Below the pieces are notes generated by a model. It had not been told where the DNA came from. It saw only the letters and a list, made by a program, of their open reading frames with translations, and did no database searches. Below are positions 45,727 to 56,580 of a stretch of 64,000 bases of DNA, piece after piece (position 1 is the first letter of the stretch; every line of letters starts with the position of its first letter). The position numbers were made by a program, and so were the translations under genes. Origin of the DNA: Erythrophleum ivorense (Eukaryota > Streptophyta > Magnoliopsida > Fabales > Fabaceae); assembly GCA_026724425.1 (NCBI GenBank), contig JAIUCV010000083.1:124001-188000 (forward strand). Reading direction: 5' to 3'.

Positions 45727-46346
45727 GTATGTATATCTAGTTACATACAAGTGTGACACATGCCAGTTTTGTTTCATGACCTTTTTCTTCTTCTTCCATG
45801 TCTCAGCTACTTCTTAAGCAAGAATCTGAACAATATAACGTATCAACATCTGATCATGACTTGTACGGTTGTACCTCCATTTGAATGTTGTGAAGCTCTC
45901 TCTCTCTCTCGGTTACTAACTTACTATAAACTGTGTTAACTATATAAATTGCAGGATATGTTGTTGCTGAAGGAAAAACTATAAGAAGAAATCATCTTCC
46001 ACTTGAAAACCTTATGCTCTGTCTGAAATGTGGAACAACTCTACATAGGAAGAGCACATAACTGCTACATACACACACTAATAACATATATTGGTTAAGG
46101 GGAATTTTAGTACTAAGACGTCTCTAAACAGCTTAGTCCACTCCAAGACTCTTCATAATCCAAACACATACGATTTGAATAAAGTCAAGGCTTTACTTTC
46201 ACTTTGCAAAATTCCTACTATGAATGCATTAAATGGTTAAGAAAAACACTTGGTTTCTCCAAATCAGCTCTGGATTCATTGGTTATATATAAAACTGTGC
46301 AAGGAATTACTCTGTTTTCATTCAAATATCAAAATCAAAATCGCAC

Positions 46347-46409
46347 CAAATCTCCCTTTCTCTTCAACTTTGGATGCTTTTTCTGATGAAGGACAAACAC
46401 TATATCTCC
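46347..46409 (-). pseudogene. DnaJ C-terminal fragment, copy 3
   Basis: The minus strand encodes GDIVFVLHQKKHPKLKRKGD (Lys for Glu compared with the other copies). Confidence 0.85.
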
Positions 46410-46641
46410 AAACCGAACGACAACGAACCAAACACTATATCTCAATTTGGTTTGGAAATCAGACACTAATCTTGCTTTTGCTTGGCGGTAACTACATAAG
46501 GAAGAAGCCTCCTCTATGCGATTAAACTTCAATCTTTACGAGATTTGTCAAGAAGAGAGCTAGACTTAGTAACATAGCTTCCCAAGTCGGTCGTGGCAAT
46601 AACAACGGAACCAGGCCTTTCTTCTCCACTCTTCTCGTCCT

Positions 46642-48016
46642 CTATGTGTCCAAATTAACTTCAATCTTAGGAGATTTGTCAAGAAGAGAGCTTAGCTCAG
46701 TAACATAGCTTCCCAAGTCGGTCGTGGCAGCAACACCGAAACCCGAAACAGAACCAGAACCAAGACCAAGACCAGAGCTAGATCCTTCTTCACCACTCTT
46801 CTCTTCTCCTTGCATTGTAGTCAGAGTTCCATAAAACAGTTTCATCGCAGCTTCCGTTGAGAGACCATGCACAGAACCGTGTAGTTTCTGAAACTTATCT
46901 CTTGTTTCCTGTTCATCAATCAGCTTCTCTCTTAGCTCACTCGGGAGGAAAGCCAACGCACTTCAAAAAAAAAAAAAGGGTCAAAACAGAAAAATGTATT
47001 AGACTAGTATTACTACTCGATATGCGTCACCGGATTTGTACAAAAACTAGTACAATTAATTACCTGGAAACACCTCTAACAATACCAAACTTGTAGCCAT
47101 CAAGAACTGATTCTTTATAGCCAATGTTATAACCTTGCTGCACAGCTGCTTCTTTCCCAGCTATAATCCCATCACGGTATCCACTCTAATTCGCATAAAA
47201 AAAAAGAATATCAATCATATATTCATATACATTATACAAAAGTTGACTCGCAGGAAACGGTTTAGAAAGAATATATACCATGTGGAATTCCTCAAGCATC
47301 TTCTCTATGTCTTTGTTAATCGGGTAAGTATCACTTGGTTCTTCATCTGAGCTTCCGAAGAATGATCCTTCTAAATCCTCAAGACTGTTGTGATCATCAT
47401 TTCCTAAAACAAGAAGATGATTCTGATTAAGTATTGTCCAGTAACAGAGCAAGAGACAAAACCTAAAGGGAGCTTCAATTGCGTAACCTATGGAGAGTAA
47501 GATTTGACTCACGAGGTTTCGAAAGCTGCAAACTTTCTCCGTAAAGCTCTTTGGAGAAACTAGAATTAACGTCTGTGGTCGAAGAGAAATTTACGGAAGG
47601 AGAGTTTTCTGATCAATGAAACGCATAAACAGTGTTACTAAAACAGAACAACAACAAAACTGGTGAATAGAATAAAAAATGAATACTATGACAAATAGAT
47701 TACACTAATCGACCAGATCAAGATCTTCAAAACTTACTATAACATTTTAATTAGATTAACTAGCATAATTATGATGGAAGGTCGATGAGATAGAAACTCA
47801 ACAAACAGTTTCAAAATCCGAAAGAAGAAAAATTCAATGAAACTGTGAAATCTCTGAAATATTCTAACAGAACTTAAACAAGGGCAGAACTATGAGGAAT
47901 CGAAACAGGTGACGGCAATACACAATTTCGAAAACAAATTCTACAGAGACATCGCTGTTGGTGTTCATGGTGGCTTTAGACGGGTACGCCTTAGGGCTCA
48001 CTGCTTCTACCGTCAT
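46642..48016 (-). pseudogene. Yae1-domain gene, copy E, all exons present but exon-1 donor deleted
   Basis: Exons 2-5 (47513-47608, 47279-47403, 47064-47185, 46642-46960) are open and correctly bordered. Exon 1 begins at 48016 (MTVEAVSPKAYPSKATMNTNSD) next to the intact shared promoter, but 14 nt at 47953/47954, including FAG and the GT donor, are gone. Retaining intron 1 would hit stops within about 30 codons. It may still be expressed through a cryptic donor or an internal start, so it could be the reciprocal of copy A: good promoter, bad splice site. Confidence 0.85.
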
Positions 48017-48282
48017 CTTCTTCGTCTTATAGCTAAGAGGAAGAAAAGTGGCGAGAAAGAAATTAATAGCGCGTTTTAAAGTATTTGACAGTGTTATGGC
48101 TAATGAAACCCCTCTAGCTCAGACAGAAGTTTTATCCAAAATTAAAAATTACTTAATAAATAAAATTTAATGTGGCAATTGTCGTCGGCGTCTCGATTTC
48201 CTCCGATTGTATTTTCCTCACCGGATCGAGCTCAGAGAAGAAGTAGTGAAGGAATAAATAACTTGAAGAGGATTGATTATCA
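48017..48282. promoter_or_regulatory. Bidirectional EMC3/YAE1 promoter, copy 3
   Basis: 266 bp, near-identical to 44362-44627. Lies between YAE1-E (minus) and EMC3-3 (plus). Confidence 0.75.
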
Positions 48283-49555
48283 ATGGCGGAAGATTTAGTG
48301 CTCGATACGGCGATCAGAGACTGGGTTCTAATCCCTCTCTCCGTCGTGATGGTTCTCATTGGTATTCTCCGATACTTCGTCTCCAAGCTCATGCGTTCTT
48401 CTCCGACTCCTGGTGCGAAGATGGTCAAAGAAGGGTGAGTCTTCTTCTGTTCTCCGGATTGTCATCTTTTTTTTTTCTTTTTGTCAGTATTAGCTGAATT
48501 GGATTTTGATGTGTTCTGTTTTCCAGACAAGTTGTCACTAGAGCTCGGAATCTGAGGGCCGGTGCCAATTTAATCCCGCCTAAATCCTTCCGAGCTCGGA
48601 GACTCTACTTGAGCAACGAGGTGTGTGTGGTTCACATTTCAATTCTGAGCTACAGAGTTTTCTCTGGCTTCATGAGCTAATAGTTTATGAAAACTTGTAG
48701 GTTTAGTTCGGTTCTTGCTCCCTAAATATGAAGTTTTTTCTGATTTGAAAACATGCCAATGCACAAAAAGATTCTGGCTTCTAGGACTGGGTATAACCTT
48801 AGTGAATGGCCAAACTCATGTGAGCTATGATTCTGTAGAAAATATGTTGTATTCTAGTTACTGAGAGTTGTTGCGTGCATTGTAGTATACCGAGTACTCA
48901 GTAGTTACAGTTTGTGTGGTGTTCAAATAAGTTATACTCAGGAACTAAGTATTGATTGCACTGCAGGAAAATGGATTGCTGCATGTTCCCAAGGACCAAG
49001 CTCAAAACCCTCAAGCCCATATGTTCTCTGATCCTAACATGGCCATGGATATGATGAAGACAAACCTGTCAATGATAAGTAAATTTGAATTCATCTCTCA
49101 CTTTTGCATGGGTCAACTTCTTCTTCTCTAGGTTTGTTGCAGGTTTTGTTTCCCATCTTATCCTCTTTTTTAGCTTCACAGACGCATTCTTCTCTTGGGT
49201 TTGTGTTTAGCACCTCCGTTACTCTACAAACTCTTCTCAGAGGTTCAGGTCAATGCTACAGAACGGGATCGACTTGAGCACTGTCGATGTTAGCTATGTG
49301 AGCAGCCGTTCATGGTATGTATATCTAGTGACATAGAAGTGTGACACATGCCAGTTTTGTTTCATCACCTTTTTCTTCTTCTTCCATGTCTCAGCTACTT
49401 CTTAAACTTGTTCGGATTAAGAGGCTTATTTAGTCTCATTCTTGGAGATGAAAACGGCAAGTGTTCACCTACTTACTAATTGCACACCATTTCTTCCTCA
49501 AAAAGCTCCGACTTTGAGCTTCCTCAAGTTTTGTGTTTCTTATGCAGCAATTGAT
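48283..49555 (+). pseudogene. EMC3, copy 3, interrupted by a retrotransposon
   Basis: Exons 48283-48434, 48527-48620, from 48967 (ENGLLHVPKDQAQNP..MMKTNLSMI, without the two-base insertion of copies 1-2), a shortened QRFRSMLQ-equivalent exon near 49235-49313, then YFLNLF-GLRGLFSLILGDENG at 49398-49451, which copies 1-2 lack. The next intron appears to start GCAAGT (a GC-AG intron) and end TATGCAG; the following exon has only eight bases (codes for IleAsp) before the LTR starts at 49556. Internal deletion and frame breaks at the transmembrane region make it non-functional. It is the least rearranged version and probably closest to the source. Confidence 0.88.
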
Positions 49556-50919
49556 TGTAACATCCGTGAACCAGAAAGTTGTTTTGGAAGTGGTGTTGGA
49601 CGATGCTAGGGGTTCGGGAGTAGTTGGCACATGCTCTTAGAGGTGTGAATTGAGGATTGGCTGTGCATGTTCTTGTTTGATTGTTGTGCAGTCGGTCTAA
49701 GGTTCAAGCATCGCGAAGAAAGTGTGTCAAATTCTTCTGAACGACTAGTATCGATCGACACCCTTCGGGTGTCGATCGACACCGGTTATCGGGTTTGATT
49801 TCCGGTTTAAGTAGATCGATTTGCAATTGAAGTTGGTTTGGTCGATTGGTGTCGACCGACACCAAGGGAGGGTGTCGATCGACACCGGTTATGGTGAAAT
49901 CGACCGGTTTGATTCAAGTCGGCTGGTTTTGGGCTGGTTTGGGCGAGAAAAGCCCTAGACTCGCGTTTTTAAGCCCTGTGGCCGCGAGAAAGGCACAGTT
50001 TTTGAGATATCAAGGTTCTTAGGCGATTTTTGGAGGATTGGAGGTGATTTCTGAGTTTCTGGGTTGAATCCGTGGCTGTTCTTCGTTGTTCCCTTCTCCT
50101 TTCCTTCCTTTCAATCCCTTTTCAAGGTGAGTGCGTGACTGTAGGCCCGTTAGCATTAGAGATTGTTTGATTTCGGTTTTGTTATTGAGTTTTTCGAGTT
50201 GTTCTTGAGTATGATTGAGTTATTGTGTTGATTGATCGATGTGGGGGTTGAATCCCACGATTTTGGATGTTTTATGCGATTTTCGTTGCTGTTGGTGTCT
50301 GGGCATCGAGCCGGTGTCGAGCGACACTCTGTGAGTGTCGATCGACACTCGGGAGGCTGGCGTCGATCGACACCATAGAGGTGTCGGTCGACACCGACCT
50401 GGGTGTCAGGAAACGTGGGTTTCCTGACAGGTAGTTGATGTATTGGTTATTGCATTGTCTTTCTGGTTGTTTATTGTGATGTATTGTCTATTGTTTGACG
50501 TAATTGGCCTGTAGGCAGGATGATCCACTCACTAAGTATTTATGATAATACTTACGCATCTCTTTCGTAATGTGATGCAGGTAACAGCAATGTTCTTCCG
50601 CGGAAAGAGACCGAGAGAAGAGGATGATGAGATTAGGAATTTGATTCTGGCTTTGTTGTTATGGTTGACCAGAAATTCATGAGTTTAGGGTGTTAGACTT
50701 TATTTTAATAATGTAGCAAACCGGTTTAGGTTGCTTATTGGTTATTGGTTTTATTGGTTTTATTCTTTATTGGTTATTGTTGAATAATTATTTATGATTT
50801 AATAATATTGGTTTTCTTCCGCATTGTGTTGAATTAGCTGTTGAGGATTAATATTTATGGGAATGTTAATCTGGGCTAATTATAAAAAAAAAAAAAAAAA
50901 AAAAAGCTTAGTTGTTTCA
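49556..50919 (+). repeat. 5' LTR of chromovirus-2
   Basis: 1364 bp. Rich in the 16-bp palindrome GGTGTCGATCGACACC and variants (about eight sites). The 3' end carries a poly-A run (50884-50905) before GCTTAGTTGTTTCA. Confidence 0.92.
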
Positions 50920-50922
50920 TTT

Positions 50923-50934
50923 TGGTATCAGAGC
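50923..50934 (+). other. Primer binding site of chromovirus-2 (initiator tRNA-Met)
   Basis: TGGTATCAGAGC three bases after the LTR. Confidence 0.93.
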
Positions 50935-51139
50935 AAATACGGTTTTAGGACTGTTAGTGTTGAGTGGATTGGACTATGTGTTTAATTGATTATGTGAGTT
51001 AGTCAGTTAGTGGTCTAGTCTCATCCTCTCGGTCTTCCAGTTTTCCGCGGGTAAGTGAGTTGGATAATTGGTGTGTTTTGGTTTTGTGTCTGTGTTTTGA
51101 CCTTTGCTCTTTTTCTGTACTTGGTGGTAGTGCAGAGAG

Positions 51140-52570
51140 ATGGACGCAGGTCGTGGTCGTGGCCGTGGTCGTGGTCGCGGTGCAGCCCGTGGGGGCAGAG
51201 GAGCTGGTCGCGGTGGGCGAGCAGCGGGTCGTGGAGGTCGGGGTGCTGGTCGTGGAGTGCCAGAGGCTGAGGTTTCCGTAGAGAGTGCAGCGCCTAGTGT
51301 GGCGGCAGCGTCGGTGACACAGTCGGTTTCGTTGGCCGGTGGGGCTAACTCAGGTGCCAGTGGTGGCGCAGGAGCTGGAGCGGTTCCCGGTGGGGGCGCT
51401 GCTTTAGCTCAGGGAGAGTTGATTGTGGGGCTACTGACGCAGTTGTTGGCACGTCTTCCTCAGGCAGTTCCACAGCAGGCTCCGGTTGCACCTCCAGCGG
51501 CCGGGGCACAGGTTGGTGCCGGGGCACATGTTGGTGCCGGTTTTGTTGAGCAGCAGGAGGCTGCGGTGCAGCAGGGTGTTGCAGTTGGGGTTTCTCCTTA
51601 TCGTGAGATGATGAGGGAGATGCAGAGGATTGGTACGCCTACGTTTGAGGGCGGTGTTACTCCAGAGCAGGCTGATGAGTGGCGTCAGAGGTTAGAGAGG
51701 AACTTCGATTCTGTTCGTTGTCCGGAGCAGTTTCAGGTTGAGCTGGCGGTGCACTACCTTGGAGGTGATGCACATTTGTGGTGGAGGTCTGTTAGGACCA
51801 GGAGAGAGGTTTGGACTTGGGTTGACTTCGTCGAGGAGTTCAACCACAAGTTTTTCCCTCAGGAGGCTCGTGACAGGCTGCAGTTGAGGTTTTTGGACTT
51901 GACTCAGGGTGAGAGGTCTGTTCGAGAGTATGATGCAGAGTTCTGCAGATTGGTGGTCTTTTCTGGTGGTGAGCTGATCAGTGAGCGAGCATTGACGTCG
52001 CGGTTTCTTCAGGGACTTCGGAGGAACATCAGGACGCAGTGCAGAGGTGGTATGTACCACACTAGAGCGGGTTTAGTGGAGTTGGCAGCGTCCATTGAGG
52101 AGGACTTGCGTGAGCCGGTGAGTACGGCGGTTGTTCCAGTTGCAGTTGTTCCTGCTACCCATCCTCGGGGCCAGCAGCAGCATCAGCAGCGCAGAGGTCA
52201 CAGTTCTGGTTACGGCAGGGGCAGTAGGCCTGCGCAGGGCCAGAAGAGGAGAGCAGACGAGATATCTGCTAGTAGCCCGAGTACGGGTGGGTGTTTTGGT
52301 TGTGGGAGTCTGGATCACAGAGTGGCGACCTGCCCCAAGAGGGCGGGATCCAGGGAGCCGGGGCATATCAAGACAATGTGTCCCAAGTTGCAGCAGAGAG
52401 CAGTGGCAGCGGCGATTCAGCCGTTGGCTATTCAGTCAGCAGCGCAGGTTGCGGCGTTGCAGTCAGGTGGTGCGCCGAGAGTGTATACTTCGGCAGAGGT
52501 GGGCCAGACCAGTCAGTCAGGCCAGATCACAGGTAAAATCTTGACTCAGACTTTTAAATTCTTAAGGTAG
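51140..52570 (+). CDS. Chromovirus-2 gag
   Basis: 476 residues as an unspliced frame. The N-terminus is an Arg-Gly-rich tract (RGRGRGRGAARGGRG), then an Ala/Gly/Pro/Gln linker. The retrotransposon gag domain lies at about 160-310 (FEGGVTPEQADEWRQRL, FNHKFFPQEARDRL, GERSVREYDAEFCRL), and a CCHC knuckle CFGCGSLDHRVATC at about 390. The knuckle region ends with SGQITG, after which a GT donor-like site starts. Read through, the frame hits TAG at 52568. Gag forms the particle; nonstandard Arg-Gly repeats may bind RNA. Confidence 0.9.
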   Translation: MDAGRGRGRGRGRGAARGGRGAGRGGRAAGRGGRGAGRGVPEAEVSVESAAPSVAAASVTQSVSLAGGANSGASGGAGAGAVPGGGAALAQGELIVGLLTQLLARLPQAVPQQAPVAPPAAGAQVGAGAHVGAGFVEQQEAAVQQGVAVGVSPYREMMREMQRIGTPTFEGGVTPEQADEWRQRLERNFDSVRCPEQFQVELAVHYLGGDAHLWWRSVRTRREVWTWVDFVEEFNHKFFPQEARDRLQLRFLDLTQGERSVREYDAEFCRLVVFSGGELISERALTSRFLQGLRRNIRTQCRGGMYHTRAGLVELAASIEEDLREPVSTAVVPVAVVPATHPRGQQQHQQRRGHSSGYGRGSRPAQGQKRRADEISASSPSTGGCFGCGSLDHRVATCPKRAGSREPGHIKTMCPKLQQRAVAAAIQPLAIQSAAQVAALQSGGAPRVYTSAEVGQTSQSGQITGKILTQTFKFLR

Positions 52571-52646
52571 AATTGTTGGTGTTGTCTGTTTCTGTTATTT
52601 TACTGTGATAGAGTTAGTGGTTCTCAACACTTGTGGAATTGTGTAG
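52533..52646 (+). other. Intron-like segment between gag and protease of chromovirus-2
   Basis: 114 nt running from GTAAAATCTTG to GAATTGTGTAG, with in-frame stops. Removing it joins ITG to TLLVGGFESH in frame, which is the continuous gag-protease sequence usual in this family (ITGTLLVGGF). T/A-rich interior with TTCTGTTATTTTACTGTGAT as a possible branch/pyrimidine region. Being a multiple of three, it does not change frame but introduces stops, so unspliced RNA would give Gag alone. Confidence 0.7.
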
Positions 52647-55600
52647 GGACCTTGTTAGTTGGCGGTTTTGAGTCTCACGTGTTGTTTGACTCGGGAGCAT
52701 CTAATTGCTTCATAACTCCGGAGAGAGCTGAGGGTAGTGGTATTCGGAGTAGCGATGGCGAGGCTTCAGGCTTTGTCAAGGTGGCTGGTGGTGGTTATTT
52801 GGCTACTTCGGGCAGAGCTAGAGCAGTTGACGTGCAGATTGCGGGGCAGTCTATGCCAGCAGATTTAGTCATCAGTCCGGTGGAACTGTATGACGTAATT
52901 TTGGGGATGGACTGGTTATCTCTATACCGAGTTCATCTGGATTGCTACAGAGGTAGAGTGGTGTTTGAGCAGGATGCAGGGAAGTTGGTTTATCAGGGAG
53001 TGAGACTGACTTCGGGGAGTATAGTAATTTCAGCTATTCAGGCAGAGCAGTTGTTAGAGCGGGGCTGCGAAGCCTATTTGGCGACGATCACTATGACAGA
53101 GTCCAGTGGTGAGGTGAGTCTGCAGGATATTCAGGTTGTCCAGGATTTCGAGGATGTATTTCGGTCACTGAAGGGATTGCCACCATCTCGGTCAGATCCT
53201 TTCACGATTGATTTAGAGCCCGGGACAGCTCCGATATCGAAGACACCTTACAGGATGGCTCCAGCAGAGATGGCAGAGCTGAAGAAGCAGTTAGAGGACC
53301 TTTTGAGTAAAGGGTTCATCAGACCTAGTGTGTCGCCTTGGGGAGCGCCAGTGTTGTTTGTGAAGAAGAAGGATGGCAGTTTCCGGTTGTGCATCGATTA
53401 CCGGGGACTTAACCGAGTCACAGTGAAGAACAGGTACCCACTTCCGAGGATCGATGAGTTGTTGGATCAGTTGAGAGGGGCTACTTGGTTCTCCAAGATT
53501 GATTTGGCATCGGGTTATCATCAGATTCCGATAGATGAGGCAGATGTCCGGAAGACAGCTTTTCGGACGAGGTATGGGCATTTCGAGTTTGTGGTCATGC
53601 CTTTTGGCTTGACTAATGCGCCGGCAGCATTTATGAGGTTGATGAACGACGTGTTCAGGGAGTTTCTGGACGTGTTTGTCATTATTTTCATTGATGACAT
53701 TTTGGTGTATTCGAGGAGTCCATAGGAGCATGCGACTCATTTGAGGCTTGTTTTGGAGAAGCTTCGAGAGCATAAGCTGTTTGCTAAGTTGAGCAAGTGC
53801 AGCTTTTGGCAGAGGGAGATGGGTTTTCTTGGCCATATTGTTTCTGCAGAGGGAGTTTCTGTGGATCCGGCTAAGATTGAGGCTATCAGGGATTGGCCTA
53901 GACCGAGTAGTGCTACCGAGATCAGGAGTTTTCTGGGTTTAGCAGGCTACTACAGGAGGTTCGTCAAGGGGTTTTCGAGTATGTCTCAGCCGATGACGAG
54001 GTTGACTGGCAAGGATGTGCCGTTTGTGTGGTCGCCGGAGTGCGAGGAGAGCTTTGGGAAGCTCAAGGAGATGTTGACTAGTACACCTGTTTTGGCATTA
54101 CCCGACCCGGGGAAGCCATATGTTGTGTACACAGATGCTTCAGGTGTTGGACTTGGTTGTGTTTTGATGCAGGAGGGCAGAGTGATTGCCTATGCATCGA
54201 GGCAGTTGCAGGGCAGTGAGCGCAACCGTCCTACACATGATCTTGAGTTGGGAGCAGTGGTTTTTGCACTCAAGATTTGGAGGTCTTATCTTTATGGTGG
54301 TAGAGTGCAGATCTTTACAGATCACAAGAGTCTACAGCATATTTTCACTCAGCCTTTGCTGAATGCGAGACAGACGCGTTGGGTGGAGTTTCTGGCAGAC
54401 TATGACCTGGATATTGTTTATCATCCAGGCAAGGCCAATTTGGTGGCAGATGCTTTGAGTCGACGGAGGGTTGATTCAGATAGAGAGCGTGGTGTTGAGT
54501 CTTTGGTCAGCAAGATTAGTACATTGCGTCTTTGTGCTATTTCAGAGGAGCCTTTGGGTTTAGAGGCAGCTGATCAGGCAGATTTACTCAGTAGGATCAG
54601 GGTGGCGCAGCAGAGTGATCAGGGTTTGATTGATGCTTCGCAGGCGGTTGGTTCTGAGTATCAGGTCTCTTCGAATGGAACTATTTTGGTTCGTGGGCGA
54701 GTTTGTGTGCCTAAGGATGAGGAGTTGAGGCATGAGGTTTTGAGAGAGGCTCATTCGAGCAAGTTTTCGATTCATCCGGGTGCTACCAAGATGTACCGTG
54801 ACCTCAAACGGTATTATCATTGGGTTGGGATGAAGAGGGATGTGGCAGATTGGGTTGCGAGGTGCAACACTTGTTCTTTGGTCAAGGCAGAGCATCAGGT
54901 GCCTAGTGGTCTTCTGCAGAGTTTACCCATTCCAGAGTGGAAGTGGGATATGATCACTATGGATTTTGTTGTGGGATTACCTATCTCACAGACTTTCGAT
55001 GCGATTTGGGTCATTGTGGATCGCTTGACCAAGTCAGCACATTTCTTGGCTATCAAGAAGACAGATGGAGCGGCTGTCTTGGCTAGGAAGTTTGTGCGAG
55101 AGATTGTGAGGCTGCATGGAGTGCCAGCCAGTATCGTGTCGGATAGAGATCCGAGGTTTGCTTCAGAGTTTTGGAGGGCATTTCAGACTGAGATGGGCAC
55201 TAAGGTGCATATGAGTACCGCGTATCATCCGCAGACAGACGGACAGTCAGAGAGGACTATTCAGACTTTGGAGGATCTGCTTAGGATGTGTGTACTGGAT
55301 TGGGGTGGTCATTGGGCTGATCATCTGTGTTTGGCAGAGTTTGCCTATAACAACAGTTTTCAGTCTAGTATTGGTATGGCTCCTTATGAGGCTTTGTATG
55401 GGAGGCCATGCAGGACACCCTTATGCTGGACCCAAGTGGGGGAGCGCAGCATGTTTGGAGCTAGTTTTGTTCAGGAGACGACGGAGAAGATTCGTGTCTT
55501 GGGGTTGAACATGAAGGAGGCTCAGGATAGACAGAGGAGTTATGCAGATAGGCGGCGACGTGAGCTTGAGTTTCAGGTGGGAGATAGAGTTTATCTCAAG

Positions 55601-56011
55601 ATGGCTATGTTGAGGGGCCCTAACAGGTCCATAGCAGAGAACAAGCTCAGTCCGCGATTTATGGGTCCGTTTCCAGTGGTGGAGCGAGTTGGGCCAGTGG
55701 CTTATCGGTTGGAGTTGCCACCGATTATGAGCGCCTTTCACAAGGTGTTTCATGTTTCTATGTTGAGGAGGTGTTTGCGTCCTTCAGAGGAGGTTGTGGT
55801 TGAGATTCCAGGGGATCTCCAGCCAGATATGACAGTTCCGGCAGTTCCTGTGAGGATTCTTGAGAGGAGAGTCAAGGTTCTGCGGAACAAGAGGGTGCCA
55901 TTGTTGAGAGTCTTGTGGGACTGTAGTGGCACAGAGGAGCAGACTTGGGAGCCAGAGGCAAAGATGAAGCTGAAGTTCGGAAAGTGGTTCGACAAGCAGG
56001 CTGTGGAGTGA
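52647..56011 (+). pseudogene. Chromovirus-2 pol: protease, RT, RNase H, integrase, chromodomain, with one in-frame stop
   Basis: Protease HVLFDSGASNCF; RT with RLCIDYRGLN, FSKIDLASGYHQI and the catalytic VIIFIDDILVYSRSP. A TAG at 53723-53725 directly follows, and the same frame continues EHATHLRLVLEKL to 56011. RNase H YVVYTDASGVGLGCV; integrase HHCC (REAHSSKFSIHPGATK, CNTCSLVK) and DDE (MDFVVGLP, VSDRDPRFASEFW, DGQSERTIQ). The chromodomain-like C-terminus is PVRILERRVKVL, then LWDCSGTEEQTWEPE. The stop is compatible with GAG to TAG. Everything else looks intact. Confidence 0.92.
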
Positions 56012-56580
56012 TTCATCTTTGTGGTTCTAGTCTTGTTTTTGGTTTTGTTGTTGTTGGTTTTGGACTTATGTATTTTCGTTTTGTTGTACGATATACATTT
56101 TTGGAGTTATATGAGATGGAGTTTTGCCTCATATTTTTGGTTATGGTTTGGATGTTACAAGTTTCTTTGGCCGGTGGGGTCATTGGGAGTTTTTAGTCAT
56201 ATGTTGGTACGCGTTTCAGATTTTATTACTCGTTTTGTCTAGAGGCGTGGGCCTTGTAGACGGTGGTTCTATTTGTGTTGGGACGTTAGGTGCCCAACGG
56301 ACTTATATTGGGGGTCGCTACCTCGATATGAGTTGTTTTAGTGACAGTGGGTCACGTTTTGGTTGTGGCTTCGGGTCACGTTTTGGTTTGGTGACAGTGG
56401 TCACATTTTGGTACTGGACCGTGAGTCGCAGTATGGATGTCATGACAGTGGATTATGGCATTGAGAGTAATAATATCTTGGAAACATGCGTATAACATAG
56501 GACTAAAATTTGAGTTTTGAGGTCTTGGAGAGACGTTTGTGTTGGGATTCGAGGACGAATCCATTTTAGTGGGGGAGAAT
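56012..56580 (+). other. 3' untranslated region and purine tract of chromovirus-2
   Basis: No gene. T/G-rich, with three GGTCACGTTTTGG-type motifs (56350-56410). Ends with the purine tract AGTGGGGGAGAAT at 56568-56580, directly before the 3' LTR. Confidence 0.8.

Larger units (their letters stand above)
37757..49555. repeat. Nested inverted/direct repeat cluster of YAE1, EMC3 and DnaJ fragments
   Basis: Order: DnaJ scrap (-), YAE1-A (-), DnaJ promoter copy, YAE1-B (+), DnaJ scrap (+), EMC3-1 (-), YAE1-C (+), YAE1-D (-), EMC3-2 (+), DnaJ scrap (-), YAE1-E (-), EMC3-3 (+). The major inverted repeat has arms 39836-43614 and about 43731-47491, with a spacer of about 117 bp. A second inversion relates 37757-39045 to 39836-41150. 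The E/EMC3-3 block is a direct copy of D/EMC3-2. Copies differ by scattered substitutions and small indels only, so the duplications are recent. Confidence 0.92.
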
